A DNA stretch of 64,000 bases from Kitasatospora phosalacinea (GCF_000717185.1 NZ_JNYE01000063.1:6781-70780); one strand, 5' to 3'; positions 54,839 through 62,790 are shown, counted from the first letter of the stretch. Made by a program: numbers and translations. The notes: generated by a model not told the origin, from the sequence alone.

Positions 54839-54868
54839 ATGGTTGGTCTGGACCACTGCGTCTGTCAA
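54839..54868 (-). promoter_or_regulatory. chitinase promoter with DasR-responsive element
   Basis: On the reverse strand TTGACA (54868-54863) is followed after 18 bases by AACCAT (54844-54839). TGGTCTGGACCA (54844-54855) lies between and over these boxes and differs by one base from the DasR core TGGTCTAGACCA. A repressor bound there would block the polymerase. DasR control of chitinases is established in streptomycetes. Confidence 0.7.
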
Positions 54869-54939
54869 GACTCTTTACAGTTCCCCGGTATGGCCAGCTC
54901 AGAGCTTTACCAAGCCTTGGTGATGCGCCTCTTGACGTA

Positions 54940-54980
54940 CCGTCGGCCCCGCCCCCGACTGCTCGGGGCGGGGCCGACGG
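54940..54980 (-). terminator. strong terminator of the ABC-importer operon
   Basis: CCGTCGGCCCCGCCCC (54940-54955) pairs perfectly with 54965-54980 around a 9-base loop, 21 bases past the stop of the binding-protein gene. It also insulates the chitinase promoter. Confidence 0.8.
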
Positions 54981-55001
54981 ACGGTGCGCGGCGGGCGCGG
55001 A

Positions 55002-55940
55002 TCAGCTCAGGCCGGCCCCCTTCAGCCAGCTCTTGGCGACCGCCGACGGGTCCTCCTTGTCCACCGCGACGCGCTTCATCAGCGCGGTCAGCCCGGCCGT
55101 GTCCAGCTTCGCCGAGACCGCGTTCAGCGCGGCCGTCCCGGTGGCGTCCAGCCCGGCGGTGTTCACCAGCGGGGTGACGTTCTGCGAACTGAACACGTTC
55201 TTCGGGTCGTCCAGCGCGACCAGCTTCAACTGGACGGTCTTCGGGTCGGTGGTGAACACGTTGCCGACCTGGATGCCGCCGTCCTTCAGCGCGTTCGCGG
55301 TGGTGTCGCCGGTCGGCTTCCACTCCTTGAAGGTCAGCCCGTAGACGTCCTTGAACTGCTGCTCGCGCCGCGACTTGAACTCCGGCGGGCCGCCCACCAC
55401 CAGGTCCTGGGCCTTGCCCGCCAGGTCGGCTATCGACTTCACGCCCAGCCGGTCGGCGGTCTCCTGGGTGACCGTCAGCGAGTCCTTGTCCTCCGCCGCC
55501 GCCGAGTCCAGGATCGCCAGCCCGGCCGGCAGCTTCGCCTTCAGCTCGGCGTTCACCGCGTCCTCGCCGGTCGCCGTCGACTTGGCGTCCAGGTAGCCCA
55601 GCAGCGCGCCGTTGTACTCCGGCAGCACCGTCAGCGCACCCGACTGCAACTGCCCGTACAGCACTTCGCGGCTGCCGATGTTGAACTTCTCCTCCACCTT
55701 CACGCCCTTGGCCTGCAGGGCCTGCGAGTAGATCGAGGCCAGCAGCACGTTCTCCGGGAAGTTCGCCGAACCGACCACCACGGTCCTCCCCGCCCCGCCA
55801 CCGGCCGAGGAGGAGGCGGGCGGCGCCGGAGCGGGCGACTTCGCGGCCAGCGGGTCACTGCCGCCGGAGGAGGAGCAGGCCGCCGCACCCGCCAGCAACA
55901 GGGCTACGGCGAGGGCGGTACGGACCGGACGGGGCGTCAT
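55002..55940 (-). CDS. OpuC/ProX-type osmolyte-binding lipoprotein
   Basis: This 312-residue protein has a lipoprotein signal (RTALAVALLLAGAAACSSSG, Cys near residue 22), a Pro/Ser spacer, and the OpuAC fold: VVVGSANFPENVLLASIYSQ, LPEYNGALLGYLDAKS, LVVGGPPEFKSRREQQFKDV. The family binds glycine betaine, choline or related quaternary amines outside the cell. Its ATG overlaps the stop of permease 2 (ATGA), so it is the last gene of a four-gene importer operon. The link upstream to sulfur genes suggests testing sulfonium or sulfonate ligands too. Confidence 0.88.
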   Translation of the reverse strand: MTPRPVRTALAVALLLAGAAACSSSGGSDPLAAKSPAPAPPASSSAGGGAGRTVVVGSANFPENVLLASIYSQALQAKGVKVEEKFNIGSREVLYGQLQSGALTVLPEYNGALLGYLDAKSTATGEDAVNAELKAKLPAGLAILDSAAAEDKDSLTVTQETADRLGVKSIADLAGKAQDLVVGGPPEFKSRREQQFKDVYGLTFKEWKPTGDTTANALKDGGIQVGNVFTTDPKTVQLKLVALDDPKNVFSSQNVTPLVNTAGLDATGTAALNAVSAKLDTAGLTALMKRVAVDKEDPSAVAKSWLKGAGLS

Positions 55941-56692
55941 GGGGCATCCTTCACGAGTGCGGGAGGGTTGGCGGGATCGGTCGGAGTGAGGGGCGCGGCA
56001 CCGCCGGTGCGGCGCGCGCGGGTACGGGGGCCGGGCCGGGTGCCGGGCGGCGCGGCGAGCCGGATGAGCAGGGCGAACAGCAGTTGGACGCCCACCGCCA
56101 GCAGCACCACCAGCAGGGCGCCGCCGACCGTGGTCGGGTAGTCGCGGGTGGCCAGCCCGTCGATCACGTACCGGCCGAGGCCGCCGAGGCCGACGTACGC
56201 GGCGACCGTGGCCGTCGCGATCACCTGCACCGACGCCGTCCGGACCCCCGCCAGCAGGGTCGGCGCGGCCGCCGGAACGCACACCCGCAGCAGCGTCTGC
56301 GGGTGCGTCAGGCCGATGCCGCGGGCCGCGTCCCGGACGTCCGGATCGGTGCCGCGCACCCCCTCGGCCGCGGCCACCAGCATCGGCGGCGCGGCCAGCG
56401 CCGTCAGCGGCAGCAGCACCGCCGTGTCGCCGACGCCCGCCAGCAGCACCGCCAGCGTCACCAGGCCCAGCGTCGGCAGGGCGCGCGCGACGCCCGCCAC
56501 CGCCGTCACCAGGAACAGGCCGCGCCCCGAGTAGCCGATCAGCAGCCCCAGCGGCAGCGCCACCAGCGCGGACAGGCCCAGCGCCTCCGCGGAGAACGCC
56601 AGGTGCTCCAGCAGCCGGTGGACGATCGAGTCCGGGCCGGAGCGGTGCGCCGGATCGGCGAAGAAGTCGTGCAGCCAGCCCAGCCAGTTCAC
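55937..56692 (-). CDS. OpuC-type ABC permease 2
   Basis: GTG 56692 overlaps the stop of permease 1 (GTGA), giving 251 residues. Five to six helices and the permease EAA-like loop (GVRGTDPDVRDAARGIGLTH, then PQTLLRVCVPAAAPTLLAGV) are characteristic of BPD_transp_1 subunits of the OpuC/ProW group. It forms the channel with permease 1. The C-terminal 30 residues are a polar tail. A longer in-frame start at 56968 lies in the antisense of permease 1 and is rejected. Confidence 0.88.
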   Translation of the reverse strand: MNWLGWLHDFFADPAHRSGPDSIVHRLLEHLAFSAEALGLSALVALPLGLLIGYSGRGLFLVTAVAGVARALPTLGLVTLAVLLAGVGDTAVLLPLTALAAPPMLVAAAEGVRGTDPDVRDAARGIGLTHPQTLLRVCVPAAAPTLLAGVRTASVQVIATATVAAYVGLGGLGRYVIDGLATRDYPTTVGGALLVVLLAVGVQLLFALLIRLAAPPGTRPGPRTRARRTGGAAPLTPTDPANPPALVKDAP

Positions 56693-57351
56693 CGCGCCGC
56701 CCCCCGCTCCCACGGCGCCAGCACCCGGCGGGCCGCCACCAGCAACAGGTCGGTGGCCAGCGCCAGCAGCGCCACCAGCACGATCCCGGCCAGGATCGGG
56801 GTCGGGAAGGTCCGCTGGAAGCCGTCCACGAACAGGTAGCCCAGACCGCCCCGGCCGACCAGCGCCCCCACCGCCGCCAACGAGATCGAGGACACCGCGG
56901 CGACCCGCAGCCCACCAATCAAGTACGGCACGGACGCCGGGAGTTCGACCGCGGCCAGCCGCCGCCACGGCCCGTAGCCCATCGCCGTGGCCGCCTGCCG
57001 CACCGGCTCCGGCACCGCCCGCAGCCCGTCCACCGCGGTCGGCAGCAGCACCGCCAGCGCGTAGCAGGTCAGCGGCACCATCACCGTCTGCCGGGTGGCC
57101 AGCCCGGTGTACGGGATCAGCACCACGAACACCGCCAGCGAGGGCAGCGCGTACACCACGTTGAAGACCGCCGCGAGCGGCTGGTACAGGCGGGGGAAGC
57201 GCGCGCAGGCCAGGCCCAGCGGCACCGCGAGCAGCAGCGCCAGCAGCACCGGGACCAGCGCGATCACCGCGTGGTCGGCCGTCAGGTCGGCCAGGTAGCC
57301 GAGGTGGTCGCCCAGCCAGTGCCAGCGGACCAGCGGCTCACCGTCCAGCAT
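56689..57351 (-). CDS. OpuC-type ABC permease 1
   Basis: This 220-residue permease has helices such as AVIALVPVLLALLLAVPLGL and VFNVVYALPSLAVFVVLIPY. The loop that contacts the ATPase reads PEPVRQAATAMGYGPWRRLA with AVELPASVPYLIGGLRVAAV. It pairs with permease 2 in the membrane. Its ATG 57351 lies inside the end of the ATPase gene (14-base overlap), and its stop overlaps the next start, so the four genes are tightly coupled. Confidence 0.9.
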   Translation of the reverse strand: MLDGEPLVRWHWLGDHLGYLADLTADHAVIALVPVLLALLLAVPLGLACARFPRLYQPLAAVFNVVYALPSLAVFVVLIPYTGLATRQTVMVPLTCYALAVLLPTAVDGLRAVPEPVRQAATAMGYGPWRRLAAVELPASVPYLIGGLRVAAVSSISLAAVGALVGRGGLGYLFVDGFQRTFPTPILAGIVLVALLALATDLLLVAARRVLAPWERGAAR

Positions 57352-58408
57352 GCGGCACCTGCTCGGGCAGCGGGGCGCCGACGGGGCCGGTCGCGGCGAG
57401 CGCTTCGACCACCGCGGCGCGGCTCGCGGTGCCGACCGCCCGGCCCTCGGCGTCCACCGCGACGGCGTGGCCGGACGGGGCGAGCAGCGCGGCGTCCAGC
57501 GCGGAGCGCAGCGAGTCCCGGGACGGGACGAAGACCGGGGCCGGGTGACGCTCGGCGCCGCGCAGCCAGTGCTCCGGACGGCCGTCCGGGTCGAGCACCA
57601 ACTGCCAGCCCTCGTAGGCTATTCGGCCGTCGAGCGCGGCGACCGGGACGGACCCGGCCGGGCGCAGGCCCAGGCCGCGCAGGCCGCGGTCACGGCCCAG
57701 GAAGGCGGCCACGCCCGCGTCCGCCGGAGCGGTCAACAGGGTGTGCGGATCGGCGAGTTGGGCGATCTCGCCGTGCTCGCGGAGCACCACCACCCGGTCG
57801 CCGAGCCGGACGGCCTCCTCGATGTCGTGCGTCACGAACAGCACCGTCTTCCCCAACTCGGCCTGCAGCCGCAGCAGTTCCTCCTGCAGCCCGGCGCGCA
57901 CCAGCGGGTCGACCGCGCTGAACGGCTCGTCCATCAGCAGCACCGGCGGATCGGCCGCCAACGCCCTTGCCACGCCCACCCGTTGCTGCTGGCCGCCGGA
58001 GAGCTGGGCCGGGTAGCGGCGGGCGGTCTCCGGCGGCAGGCCGACCAGCTCCAGCAGTTCGGCGGCCCTGGCCCGGGCCCGCTTGCGGTCCCAGCCGAGC
58101 AGCCGGGGCACGGTCGCCACGTTGTCGATCACCCGGCGGTGCGGGAACAGCCCCGCCTGCTGGATCACGTACCCGATGCCGCGCCGCAGCCCGGCCGCGG
58201 GCAGCTCGGCCACGTCCGTCCCGTCCAGCAGCACCCGGCCGGCGGTCGGCTCCACCATCCGGTTGACCATCCGCAGGATGGTGGTCTTGCCGCAGCCCGA
58301 CGGCCCCACCAGCACGGTGGTCCGGCCCGCCGGGACCTCCAGGTCCAGGCCGCGGACGGCGACCGTGCCGTCGGGGTGGCGCTTGGCGGCGCCCTCGAAT
58401 CTGATCAC
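57338..58408 (-). CDS. OpuC-type ABC ATPase with CBS-like tail
   Basis: This 356-residue protein has Walker A in TTVLVGPSGCGKTTILRMVN, the signature AQLSGGQQQRVGVARALAAD, Walker B in PPVLLMDEPFSAVDPLVRAG and the switch His in VLFVTHDIEEAVRLG. A C-terminal extension (about 240-340) resembles the CBS region that gates OpuA-type importers by ionic strength, with PVFVPSRDSLRSALDAALLA. It powers the two permeases. It is the first of the four overlapping importer genes and follows the rhodanese gene after 144 bases. Confidence 0.92.
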   Translation of the reverse strand: MIRFEGAAKRHPDGTVAVRGLDLEVPAGRTTVLVGPSGCGKTTILRMVNRMVEPTAGRVLLDGTDVAELPAAGLRRGIGYVIQQAGLFPHRRVIDNVATVPRLLGWDRKRARARAAELLELVGLPPETARRYPAQLSGGQQQRVGVARALAADPPVLLMDEPFSAVDPLVRAGLQEELLRLQAELGKTVLFVTHDIEEAVRLGDRVVVLREHGEIAQLADPHTLLTAPADAGVAAFLGRDRGLRGLGLRPAGSVPVAALDGRIAYEGWQLVLDPDGRPEHWLRGAERHPAPVFVPSRDSLRSALDAALLAPSGHAVAVDAEGRAVGTASRAAVVEALAATGPVGAPLPEQVPHAGR

Positions 58409-58461
58409 GGAAGGGTCCTCGGAGGGTCGGCCGTCGGGTGGTGGTGGGGCGGTTGTCGTCA

Positions 58462-58509
58462 GGTCAGCGGTTCGGGCGGTGGTTCGGTCAGCGGTTCGGG
58501 CGGTGGTTC
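58462..58509. repeat. 24-bp perfect tandem duplication
   Basis: 58462-58485 is repeated exactly at 58486-58509 (unit starts GGTCAGCGGTTCGGGCGG). It fills the gap between the rhodanese and ABC-importer genes and could affect readthrough between them. Confidence 0.85.
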
Positions 58510-58552
58510 GGGTGATCGTGGGGCGTCGCTTGTCCGGCTTCCCGTGCCGCTC

Positions 58553-58948
58553 TCACCGCAAACCTTGATCAACCCGGTGGGTGGGCAGCCCGGCGGCCGC
58601 CCAGGCGACGAAACCGCCGTCCAGGTCCGTCGCCCGGTGCAGTCCCAACTCCTGCAGCGAGGCCGCGGCCAGCGAGGACGCGTACCCCTCCGAGCAGACC
58701 ACGATCCAGCGCACGTCGTGGTCCACCGCCTCCGGGATCCGGTGGCTGCCGGTCGGGTCCAGGCGCCACTCCAGCACGTTGCGCTCGATCACCAGCGCGC
58801 CCGGGATCTCCCCCTCGCGGGCCCGCTGCGCCGCCGGGCGGATGTCCACCAGGCGTGCCCCGTCGGCGAGTTCGGCCCGGGCCCGGGCCGGGTCCGGCCG
58901 GTCCAGGCCCGCCCGGGCCCGCGCCAGCAGCTGGTCCACCGTCGTCAC
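58553..58948 (-). CDS. rhodanese-like sulfurtransferase
   Basis: GTG 58948 overlaps the stop of the cysteine dioxygenase gene (GTGA) and gives 131 residues, a single rhodanese domain. The motifs are ARLVDIRPAAQRAREGEIPG and the active-site loop WIVVCSEGYASSLAAASL with the persulfide Cys, then GLHRATDLDGGFVAWAAAGL. Rhodaneses move sulfane sulfur, for example between thiosulfate or persulfides and thiols. Coupling to cysteine dioxygenase points to disposal or recycling of excess cysteine sulfur. Confidence 0.9.
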   Translation of the reverse strand: MTTVDQLLARARAGLDRPDPARARAELADGARLVDIRPAAQRAREGEIPGALVIERNVLEWRLDPTGSHRIPEAVDHDVRWIVVCSEGYASSLAAASLQELGLHRATDLDGGFVAWAAAGLPTHRVDQGLR

Positions 58949-59481
58949 CACTGCTCCGGTCCTTCCGTGGAGGTCCGCACCAGGCCGTCGACCCGCAGCT
59001 CGTAGTGCGACATCTCGCTCAGCGGCGGCGAGTACGCGTGCAGCGTCACCGCCGGGCCCGACGCCGTGTTGCGGACGTCGTGCAGGTACTGCGGGCCGAA
59101 CGCCCGCTCGCTGCCCGCCGCCAGCCGACGCACCGCCAGTCCGTGCTCCAACTCGCCCAGCGCCAGCTCCTCCAACTCGCCCAGCGCCACCGTGAACGCG
59201 CCGCGCGAGCCGCCGTGGTCGTGGAAGCCGGTGGACTGCCCCGGCAGCCAGCTGATCAGCCACACCTCGTAGTCCTCGGCCAGCTCCAGGCGCTCGTACC
59301 AGCGGTCCTCCGCGGACAGCCGCACCCGGTGCAGCCAGCGCTCGGGGCGCTCGGCCAGGTCGCGGACGATCCGGCGCAGCGCGTTCGGGGAGAGCGGCTG
59401 GCGCGGGGACGCGGGGGAGCCGGTGACGGGCGCGGTGGGCGTAGTGGGTGCGGCGGGCGTGGTGGCGAGGTCGATGCTCAT
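58945..59481 (-). CDS. cysteine dioxygenase
   Basis: This 178-residue cupin has the thiol-dioxygenase motifs: LPGQSTGFHDHGGSRGAFTV with two iron-binding His near residue 87, and SERAFGPQYLHDVRNTASGP with the third His. The enzyme oxidises cysteine to cysteine sulfinate with O2. The first 30 residues are Ala/Pro/Thr-rich and variable. It heads the unit, preceded by a Cys-rich leader peptide that could sense cysteine by ribosome stalling, and it overlaps the rhodanese gene. Confidence 0.92.
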   Translation of the reverse strand: MSIDLATTPAAPTTPTAPVTGSPASPRQPLSPNALRRIVRDLAERPERWLHRVRLSAEDRWYERLELAEDYEVWLISWLPGQSTGFHDHGGSRGAFTVALGELEELALGELEHGLAVRRLAAGSERAFGPQYLHDVRNTASGPAVTLHAYSPPLSEMSHYELRVDGLVRTSTEGPEQW

Positions 59482-59650
59482 GGGTCCTCCGGGTGTGCCG
59501 GGGCGGCAGCCGTCGCCGGAGTGCCTGCGAGGGACACGGACCGGCGCGCGGACAGCGGGAAAGGCGGGCGGCGGGGAAGGGGGGTGCGGTGGTGGGTGCG
59601 GGCGGCCCTGGTCAACTCACAGGGCGCGCGCGGAGGTCACGCGGAGAGCG

Positions 59651-59731
59651 TCAACAGCAGGCACACATGTCGCTCGCCTGGCGTCGCAGATCGACGTGCA
59701 GGCGGCAGACCAGGAAGGCGCCGGAGTTCAT
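59651..59731 (-). CDS. Cys-rich leader peptide upstream of cysteine dioxygenase
   Basis: ATG 59731 to TGA 59651-59653 encodes 26 residues with four Cys. It begins MNSGAFLVC, contains RLHVDLRRQAS and ends DMCACC just before the stop. RLHVDLRRQAS is the hallmark of the short leader peptides found before sulfur genes in actinobacteria. Translation speed through the terminal Cys codons would report cysteinyl-tRNA supply. The 170 bases between the peptide and cysteine dioxygenase could hold the responding structure. Regulation is inferred. Confidence 0.75.
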   Translation of the reverse strand: MNSGAFLVCRLHVDLRRQASDMCACC

Positions 59732-59885
59732 GCCGCCGATGGTTCACGACCCGGCGGCGGCCCGTCAAGTTCCGCCACGCCGAGGGCCGCATCGTGGACT
59801 TCCGCGTACCGCGATCCGGACAGGCCGGTGGCCCGCGCTCCGGGGAGAGCGCGGGCCACCGGGGTTCCGGGGTGGTGCCGTTCCT

Positions 59886-60116
59886 TCAGTCGTCCTGGCC
59901 GGCGTTGGCCTCGGCCTGGGCGGCGGCGCTGTCCGCGGCGTCCACCTTCTGCTGCATCTGCTGGACCTGCGCGTCGTCCGGACCGCTGCCCCCGGACGGG
60001 CCGGAGGAGGCCGGGCCGGAGGAGGTCGGGCCACAGGCCGTCAGTGCGGCCGCGCAGGCCAGCACCAGGGCCGCCAGGGTCGCGCGCGCGGCCGGTCGAC
60101 GCGTCCGACGGGTCAC
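59886..60116 (-). CDS. small lipoprotein
   Basis: GTG 60116 overlaps the stop of the preceding gene (GTGA). It gives 76 residues: a lipoprotein signal (RATLAALVLACAAALTACGP, lipid Cys near residue 27), a Ser/Gly/Pro spacer, and a short helix of Gln/Ala (DAQVQQMQQKVDAADSAAAQ) that could form a coiled coil. It is coupled to the exported helical protein upstream, so the two may act together at the cell surface. No family is recognised. Confidence 0.65.
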   Translation of the reverse strand: MTRRTRRPAARATLAALVLACAAALTACGPTSSGPASSGPSGGSGPDDAQVQQMQQKVDAADSAAAQAEANAGQDD

Positions 60117-60505
60117 TTCCCGGCCGCCGGGGCGTGCTGCGCGCACCAGTCGGCCACCGCCACCAGGTCCGCCTCGCGGGTCTGCAGCGTCGGCAGCAGG
60201 CCGCGGCGGAAGGTCAGCCGGTCGTTCAGGTACTTCTCGACCTCGGCGTGGCCCTCCTTGCGGGCGTTGTCCACCCGCTGCTGCAGCCGGGCCACCGAAC
60301 CGGCCACGGTGGCGTCGCCGTTCAGCCGCTCCAACGCTCTGTCGATCCGCTCCTGGGTCTTCGGCAGCCGCTTGCAGACCGCCTTCGCCCCGTCCCCCTT
60401 CGGCGCCGCCCCGTCCGCCGCCTGCGCGGGCCCCGCCGCCAGGAACGCGCCCGCCAGCGCGAGCGCTCCGACGGCCGCCGCCGCCCGGTCGATGCGCATG
60501 GGCAT
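60113..60505 (-). CDS. exported helical protein of unknown function
   Basis: ATG 60505 (or ATG 60499) gives 130 residues with a signal peptide (AAAAVGALALAGAFLAAGPA, cleaved after AQA near residue 29). The mature protein is a helical domain of about 100 residues with two Cys (AVCKRL near the start, ADWCAQ near the end) that probably form a disulfide, and charged helices ERIDRALERLNGD and LQQRVDNARKEGHAEVEKYL. It is translationally coupled to a lipoprotein gene. No activity can be assigned. Confidence 0.7.
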   Translation of the reverse strand: MPMRIDRAAAAVGALALAGAFLAAGPAQAADGAAPKGDGAKAVCKRLPKTQERIDRALERLNGDATVAGSVARLQQRVDNARKEGHAEVEKYLNDRLTFRRGLLPTLQTREADLVAVADWCAQHAPAAGK

Positions 60506-60593
60506 CCCCTTCCGTCCGCTCCGGATTCCGGCCGGTCCGGTTCACCCGGCCGGGCCCGACGCTAGGGGGCCTTCTTGTGGAAACCCTGTGGAA

Positions 60594-60649
60594 CGGCGGA
60601 CGGCGGACGGCGGACGGCGGCTGGCGGCTGGCGGACGGCGACCGGCGAC
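60594..60649. repeat. eight tandem heptamers (CGGCGGA type)
   Basis: Eight 7-base units of the CGGCGGA/CGGCGAC type run without a gap, three of them exact. They fill the space between the exported-protein gene and the beta-propeller gene. Confidence 0.8.
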
Positions 60650-60669
60650 CGGGGCCAGGCGTTCGGGAC

Positions 60670-61758
60670 TCAGCCGTTCCGGGGGACGTACGCCAGGCCG
60701 TGCGCACCGGGCTCGCCGCGCTTCGGGACGGGCAGGCGGGCCAGCAGTCCGAAGGAGGCGAGGTCGACCACGTCGACGGTGGAGGACTCCACGGCCGCCA
60801 GGTAGGCCAGCCGCCCGTCGGGGGAGGAGGTGATGGTCAGCGGGAAGCGGCCGGTCTCCAGCGCGGCCGACCGCTCGCCGGTCGCGGGGTCGAACACCGA
60901 GAGCCGTCCCGGGAGTTGACGTCCCAGTCCGCCGCCCATGGCGCCCTCGGTGCGGACCTCGCCGACCAGCAGCAGCCCGCCCGCGGTCAGGTGCACCGGC
61001 AGCGCCGGGTCCTCGGTCGGCAGCACCGCCACGACCTCGCGGACCGCTGCGTCGATCACCCGGACGCCGAACTGCGGCCGCGGCTCCGGACGGTGGGCGA
61101 AACCGAGGTACGGCCCGGCCGCGTAGACCCGCGAGCCGTCCGCCGAGACGGCCAGGCCCTCGCTGCCCGGCACCGCCACCCGGTCGACCAGCACGCCCCG
61201 TTCGAGATCGACCACCGACACGAACCCGGCCTCCTTGTTGGCCGCGTAACCCCACCGCCCCGCCGGGTCGATCGCGAACCAGTGCGGCCCCGGCGCCGCG
61301 GTGTCGATCCGGCCGACCGCCCGTCGGGTCGCCGCGTCGACCACCACCACTCCGCCCGGCCGGTCCGCCCCCGCCTCCACGCTGACGTACAGCAGCCCGC
61401 GCCGGGCGTCCAACGCCAGCCCGTGCGGGGCGTGTTCGGGCGCCAGGTCGACCACCGCGACCACCCGGCGGGTGTCCGGGTCGATCGCCGTCAGCTCCGA
61501 CGCCCGCCCGCCGTTCGCGTGGTAGTAGCCCGAGCGGTACGCGGTGCTGCACCACAGCAGCCTGCGTTCCGCGTCGAAGCACAACTCGTGCGGCTCGGAC
61601 GGGACTTCCACCACGCCCAGCAGCCCGTCCGAGGCGGCGTCGAAGAACGACACCGTGCCCCCGCCCTGGCTCACCACGGCCAGTACGTCCCCGGACCGCC
61701 TGGCCCGGTCCTCCTGCGCGTTCTTCGACATCCTCGATGTCCTCGACGTCCTCGACAT
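60670..61758 (-). CDS. YVTN-type beta-propeller protein
   Basis: ATG 61758, after GAGGAGCAGGA, gives 362 residues; ATG 61731 is an alternative. Seven blade-like repeats are visible, with YVTN-like units (GLLYVSVEAGADRPGGVVVV, WGYAANKEAGFVSVVDLERG, LAYLAAVESSTVDVVDLASF). There is no signal peptide, so it is predicted cytoplasmic, unlike most secreted YVTN proteins. HANGG and EPHELCFDAE could line a ligand site. It is divergent from a LysR regulator with a palindrome between them, implying metabolite-responsive expression. The enzymatic role is unknown. Confidence 0.8.
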   Translation of the reverse strand: MSRTSRTSRMSKNAQEDRARRSGDVLAVVSQGGGTVSFFDAASDGLLGVVEVPSEPHELCFDAERRLLWCSTAYRSGYYHANGGRASELTAIDPDTRRVVAVVDLAPEHAPHGLALDARRGLLYVSVEAGADRPGGVVVVDAATRRAVGRIDTAAPGPHWFAIDPAGRWGYAANKEAGFVSVVDLERGVLVDRVAVPGSEGLAVSADGSRVYAAGPYLGFAHRPEPRPQFGVRVIDAAVREVVAVLPTEDPALPVHLTAGGLLLVGEVRTEGAMGGGLGRQLPGRLSVFDPATGERSAALETGRFPLTITSSPDGRLAYLAAVESSTVDVVDLASFGLLARLPVPKRGEPGAHGLAYVPRNG

Positions 61759-61825
61759 TCCTGCTCCTCGGGAGAGTTGACCTGCCCCCACCCTCCGCCC
61801 CCGCGGATTGCGCGACAATGCAGGA

Positions 61826-61848
61826 ATCGGCAAGCGATCCTTGCCGAT
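61826..61848. promoter_or_regulatory. LysR-type operator palindrome
   Basis: ATCGGCAAG (61826-61834) and CTTGCCGAT (61840-61848) form a perfect inverted repeat around CGATC. It lies between the divergent propeller and LysR genes, 19 bases from the LysR start, as is usual for LysR autoregulation. Confidence 0.65.
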
Positions 61849-61866
61849 GGCGTAAAGTCCCGGTCG

Positions 61867-62790
61867 GTGGACCTCAACCTGCTGCGCGTGCTGGACGTCC
61901 TGCTCCAGGAACACAGCGTCACCCGGGCCGCCGAACGGCTCGGCACCTCCCCGGCCGCCGTCAGCCGCAGCCTCGCCCGGCTCCGCCGCGCCGTCGGCGA
62001 CCCGCTCCTGGTCCGGGCCGGACAGCGCCTGGTGCCCACCGGGCGGGCCGTCGAACTGCGCGACGAGGTAGCCGAGTTGATCCGCGGCTGCGAACGGGTG
62101 CTGCGCCCCGGGGCCGACTTCGACGCCGTCCACCTGCACCGCACCTTCACCGTCCAGGCCGGGGAACTCTTCACCGCCGCCCTCGCCGGACCGCTCGCCG
62201 CCCGCCTGCACCGCGAGGCCCCCGGCGTCGACACCGTCTTCCTCCCCGACGCCTACGAGGACGGCCCCGCCCTGCGGCAGGGACTGGTCGACGTCGAACT
62301 CGGCGTCCTCGGCCGGCTCGACCCCGAGATCCGCACCCGCCCGCTCACCACCCGCACCATGGTCGCCCTCGCCCGGGCCGACCACCCGCTGTTCGACGGC
62401 CGACCGGTCGACGCCGCCCGCTTCGCCGCCGCCGACCACATCGGCGTCTCCCGTCAGGGGCGCCGACACGGCCCGATCGACCGCGCCCTGGCCGACCTCG
62501 GACTGCGCCGCCGGGTCGCCGTCGTCGTGCCCAGCCACCTCGCGGCCATGCTGCTCGCCCGCGACACCGACCTGCTCGCCCTCGGCCCCGCCGACTGGCT
62601 CCCCGCCGTCGTCACCGACCTCGGCCTGCGCACCCTCCCCATCCCGCTGCCCCTCCCCCCACTGGAACTCGGCCTCGCCTGGCACCCCCGCACCGACGGC
62701 GACCCCGCCCACCGCTGGTTCCGCGACCACCTGGCCGCCGCGGTCCGCGACCTGGCGGGCCCGGGCTCCCCGCCGTGCACGGCAACCTGA
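61867..62790 (+). CDS. LysR-family regulator
   Basis: GTG 61867 gives 307 residues. The N-terminal winged helix (VDLNLLRVLDVLLQEHSVTR, AAERLGTSPAAVSRSLARLR) and the NodD/LeuO-like substrate-binding part (FTVQAGELFTAALAGPLAAR, RGLVD-like LRQGLVDVELGVLG) are complete. Such proteins activate a divergent gene when bound to a small effector. The target is most likely the beta-propeller gene, given the palindrome between them. Confidence 0.92.
   Translation: MDLNLLRVLDVLLQEHSVTRAAERLGTSPAAVSRSLARLRRAVGDPLLVRAGQRLVPTGRAVELRDEVAELIRGCERVLRPGADFDAVHLHRTFTVQAGELFTAALAGPLAARLHREAPGVDTVFLPDAYEDGPALRQGLVDVELGVLGRLDPEIRTRPLTTRTMVALARADHPLFDGRPVDAARFAAADHIGVSRQGRRHGPIDRALADLGLRRRVAVVVPSHLAAMLLARDTDLLALGPADWLPAVVTDLGLRTLPIPLPLPPLELGLAWHPRTDGDPAHRWFRDHLAAAVRDLAGPGSPPCTAT

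Noticed and set aside
54690..54840. Longer starts for the chitinase
   Set aside because: They would place a Pro/Arg-rich stretch before the signal peptide, which normally lies at the N-terminus.
60594..60649. CRISPR-like array
   Set aside because: The units are 7 bases with no spacers, and no cas genes are present.
58855..61866. A forward frame open for about 1,000 codons ahead of the LysR gene
   Set aside because: It is antisense to cysteine dioxygenase and the beta-propeller gene, of low complexity, and only its end from GTG 61867 is a real gene.
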